Source: Limnochordia bacterium
GTDB lineage: Bacteria; Bacillota; Limnochordia; Darwinibacteriales; SLO01
Assembly: GCA_007132635.1 (NCBI GenBank)
Contig: SLOG01000162.1
Coordinates: 1 to 6,310 of the forward strand
Length of the DNA: 6,310 nt
Direction: 5' to 3'
The notes beneath the pieces were generated by a model. It was given only the letters and a program-made list of their open reading frames with translations. It was not told the DNA's origin and made no database searches. Below are positions 5,859 through 6,310 of the stretch, piece by piece (position 1 is the stretch's first letter; each line of letters starts with the position of its first letter). Position numbers and translations under genes: made by a program.

Positions 5859-6310
5859 GTGAACACGCTAGGAGTGGTTATGCCGGCCGCGGGCCGCGGT
5901 CTGCGTTTAGGCCGTGGGCAAAACAAGGTCTTTGAGAAACTGGATGGGAAGCCTATACTCATACACACGGTAGAACGATTCATCTCCTGGGATCAGGTCC
6001 AACAGTTGATCGTTGTTGTCCAGGAAGCGGAGCATTCGCGGGCTCTTGGCTTGCTTCATGAATGGGGGATAGAAGGAAACGTGTCTGTGGTCAGCGGCGG
6101 AGACACGCGCCAGCTATCTGTGTATCGCGGTCTAAAGGCGCTAGATCCGCCTGTTGATTGGGTTTTCATCCATGATGCGGCGCGCCCGCTCGTGGCACGT
6201 TCTGTTTTAGAGCGATGTCTAAAAGGTGTCCAGGAGCATCATGCTGTAGGGTGCGGTGTTAGAGTCAAGGATACTATCAAGGAAGTCCAGGACGGCTGCA
6301 TATCCTTCAC
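5859..6310 (+). CDS. ispD: 2-C-methyl-D-erythritol 4-phosphate cytidylyltransferase IspD (3' truncated by window)
   Basis: IspD transfers CMP from CTP to 2-C-methyl-D-erythritol 4-phosphate in the cytoplasmic MEP pathway to isoprenoids. The first 150 of about 230 residues are visible. The CTP-binding loop is PAAGRGLRLGRGQNK (9-23); R16 and K23 correspond to the catalytic arginine and lysine (R20, K27 in E. coli). GGDTRQLSVYRGL (80-92) and the IspD signature VFIHDAARP (102-110) follow, then the VKDTIK segment (136-141). The GTG at 5859 is chosen because AAGGTGAGG (5846-5854) is 4 bases upstream and the protein starts just before the CTP loop. The gene begins 28 bases after the intron remnant and overlaps its open frame by GTGA. 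No promoter is evident between the yacL terminator and this start. Confidence 0.95.
   Translation, partial: MNTLGVVMPAAGRGLRLGRGQNKVFEKLDGKPILIHTVERFISWDQVQQLIVVVQEAEHSRALGLLHEWGIEGNVSVVSGGDTRQLSVYRGLKALDPPVDWVFIHDAARPLVARSVLERCLKGVQEHHAVGCGVRVKDTIKEVQDGCISF

Overview
The window is a chromosomal housekeeping stretch from a low-to-mid GC Firmicute, most likely of the order Bacillales. The order clpC - radA - disA - ... - yacL (PIN/TRAM) - ispD is the classic Bacillus-type neighbourhood. A carD gene and a small DUF1573-annotated-type gene between disA and yacL recall Alicyclobacillus-like relatives more than Bacillus itself. That placement rests on remembered gene order and is an inference.

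Layout: the 3' end of clpC (1-601) ends at a stem-loop terminator (645-675). The 3' arm of this terminator overlaps a tandem SigA-type promoter region for radA (727-2100). disA (2152-3228) follows after 51 bases and is probably co-transcribed with radA. Next, on the minus strand, lies a small cysteine-rich helical protein gene (3261-3665) with a perfect-consensus promoter. It diverges from the carD gene (3877-4350), which has its own extended -10 promoter. yacL (4470-5543; TTG start favoured) follows and ends at a perfect 10-bp terminator hairpin (5561-5588). ispD begins at 5859 (GTG) and runs off the window.

The unexpected element is the 315-base gap between yacL and ispD. It holds a heavily deleted group II intron of the bacterial C (IIC) type: a short reverse-transcriptase N-terminal scrap, a maturase C-terminal scrap in another frame, and an almost complete domain V plus domain VI with the bulged branch-point A and the 3' splice end. 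It sits directly behind a terminator hairpin, the known target preference of IIC introns. Its 3' end lies only 28 bases from the ispD start codon.

Functionally the window joins protein quality control (ClpC), recombination and DNA-damage surveillance (RadA with DisA, which makes c-di-AMP), a global transcription-initiation factor (CarD), a membrane PIN/TRAM protein of unknown role (YacL) and isoprenoid synthesis (IspD). Apart from the intron relic and the poorly characterised minus-strand gene, the content is ordinary. I found no CRISPR array, tRNA, rRNA or intact mobile element.
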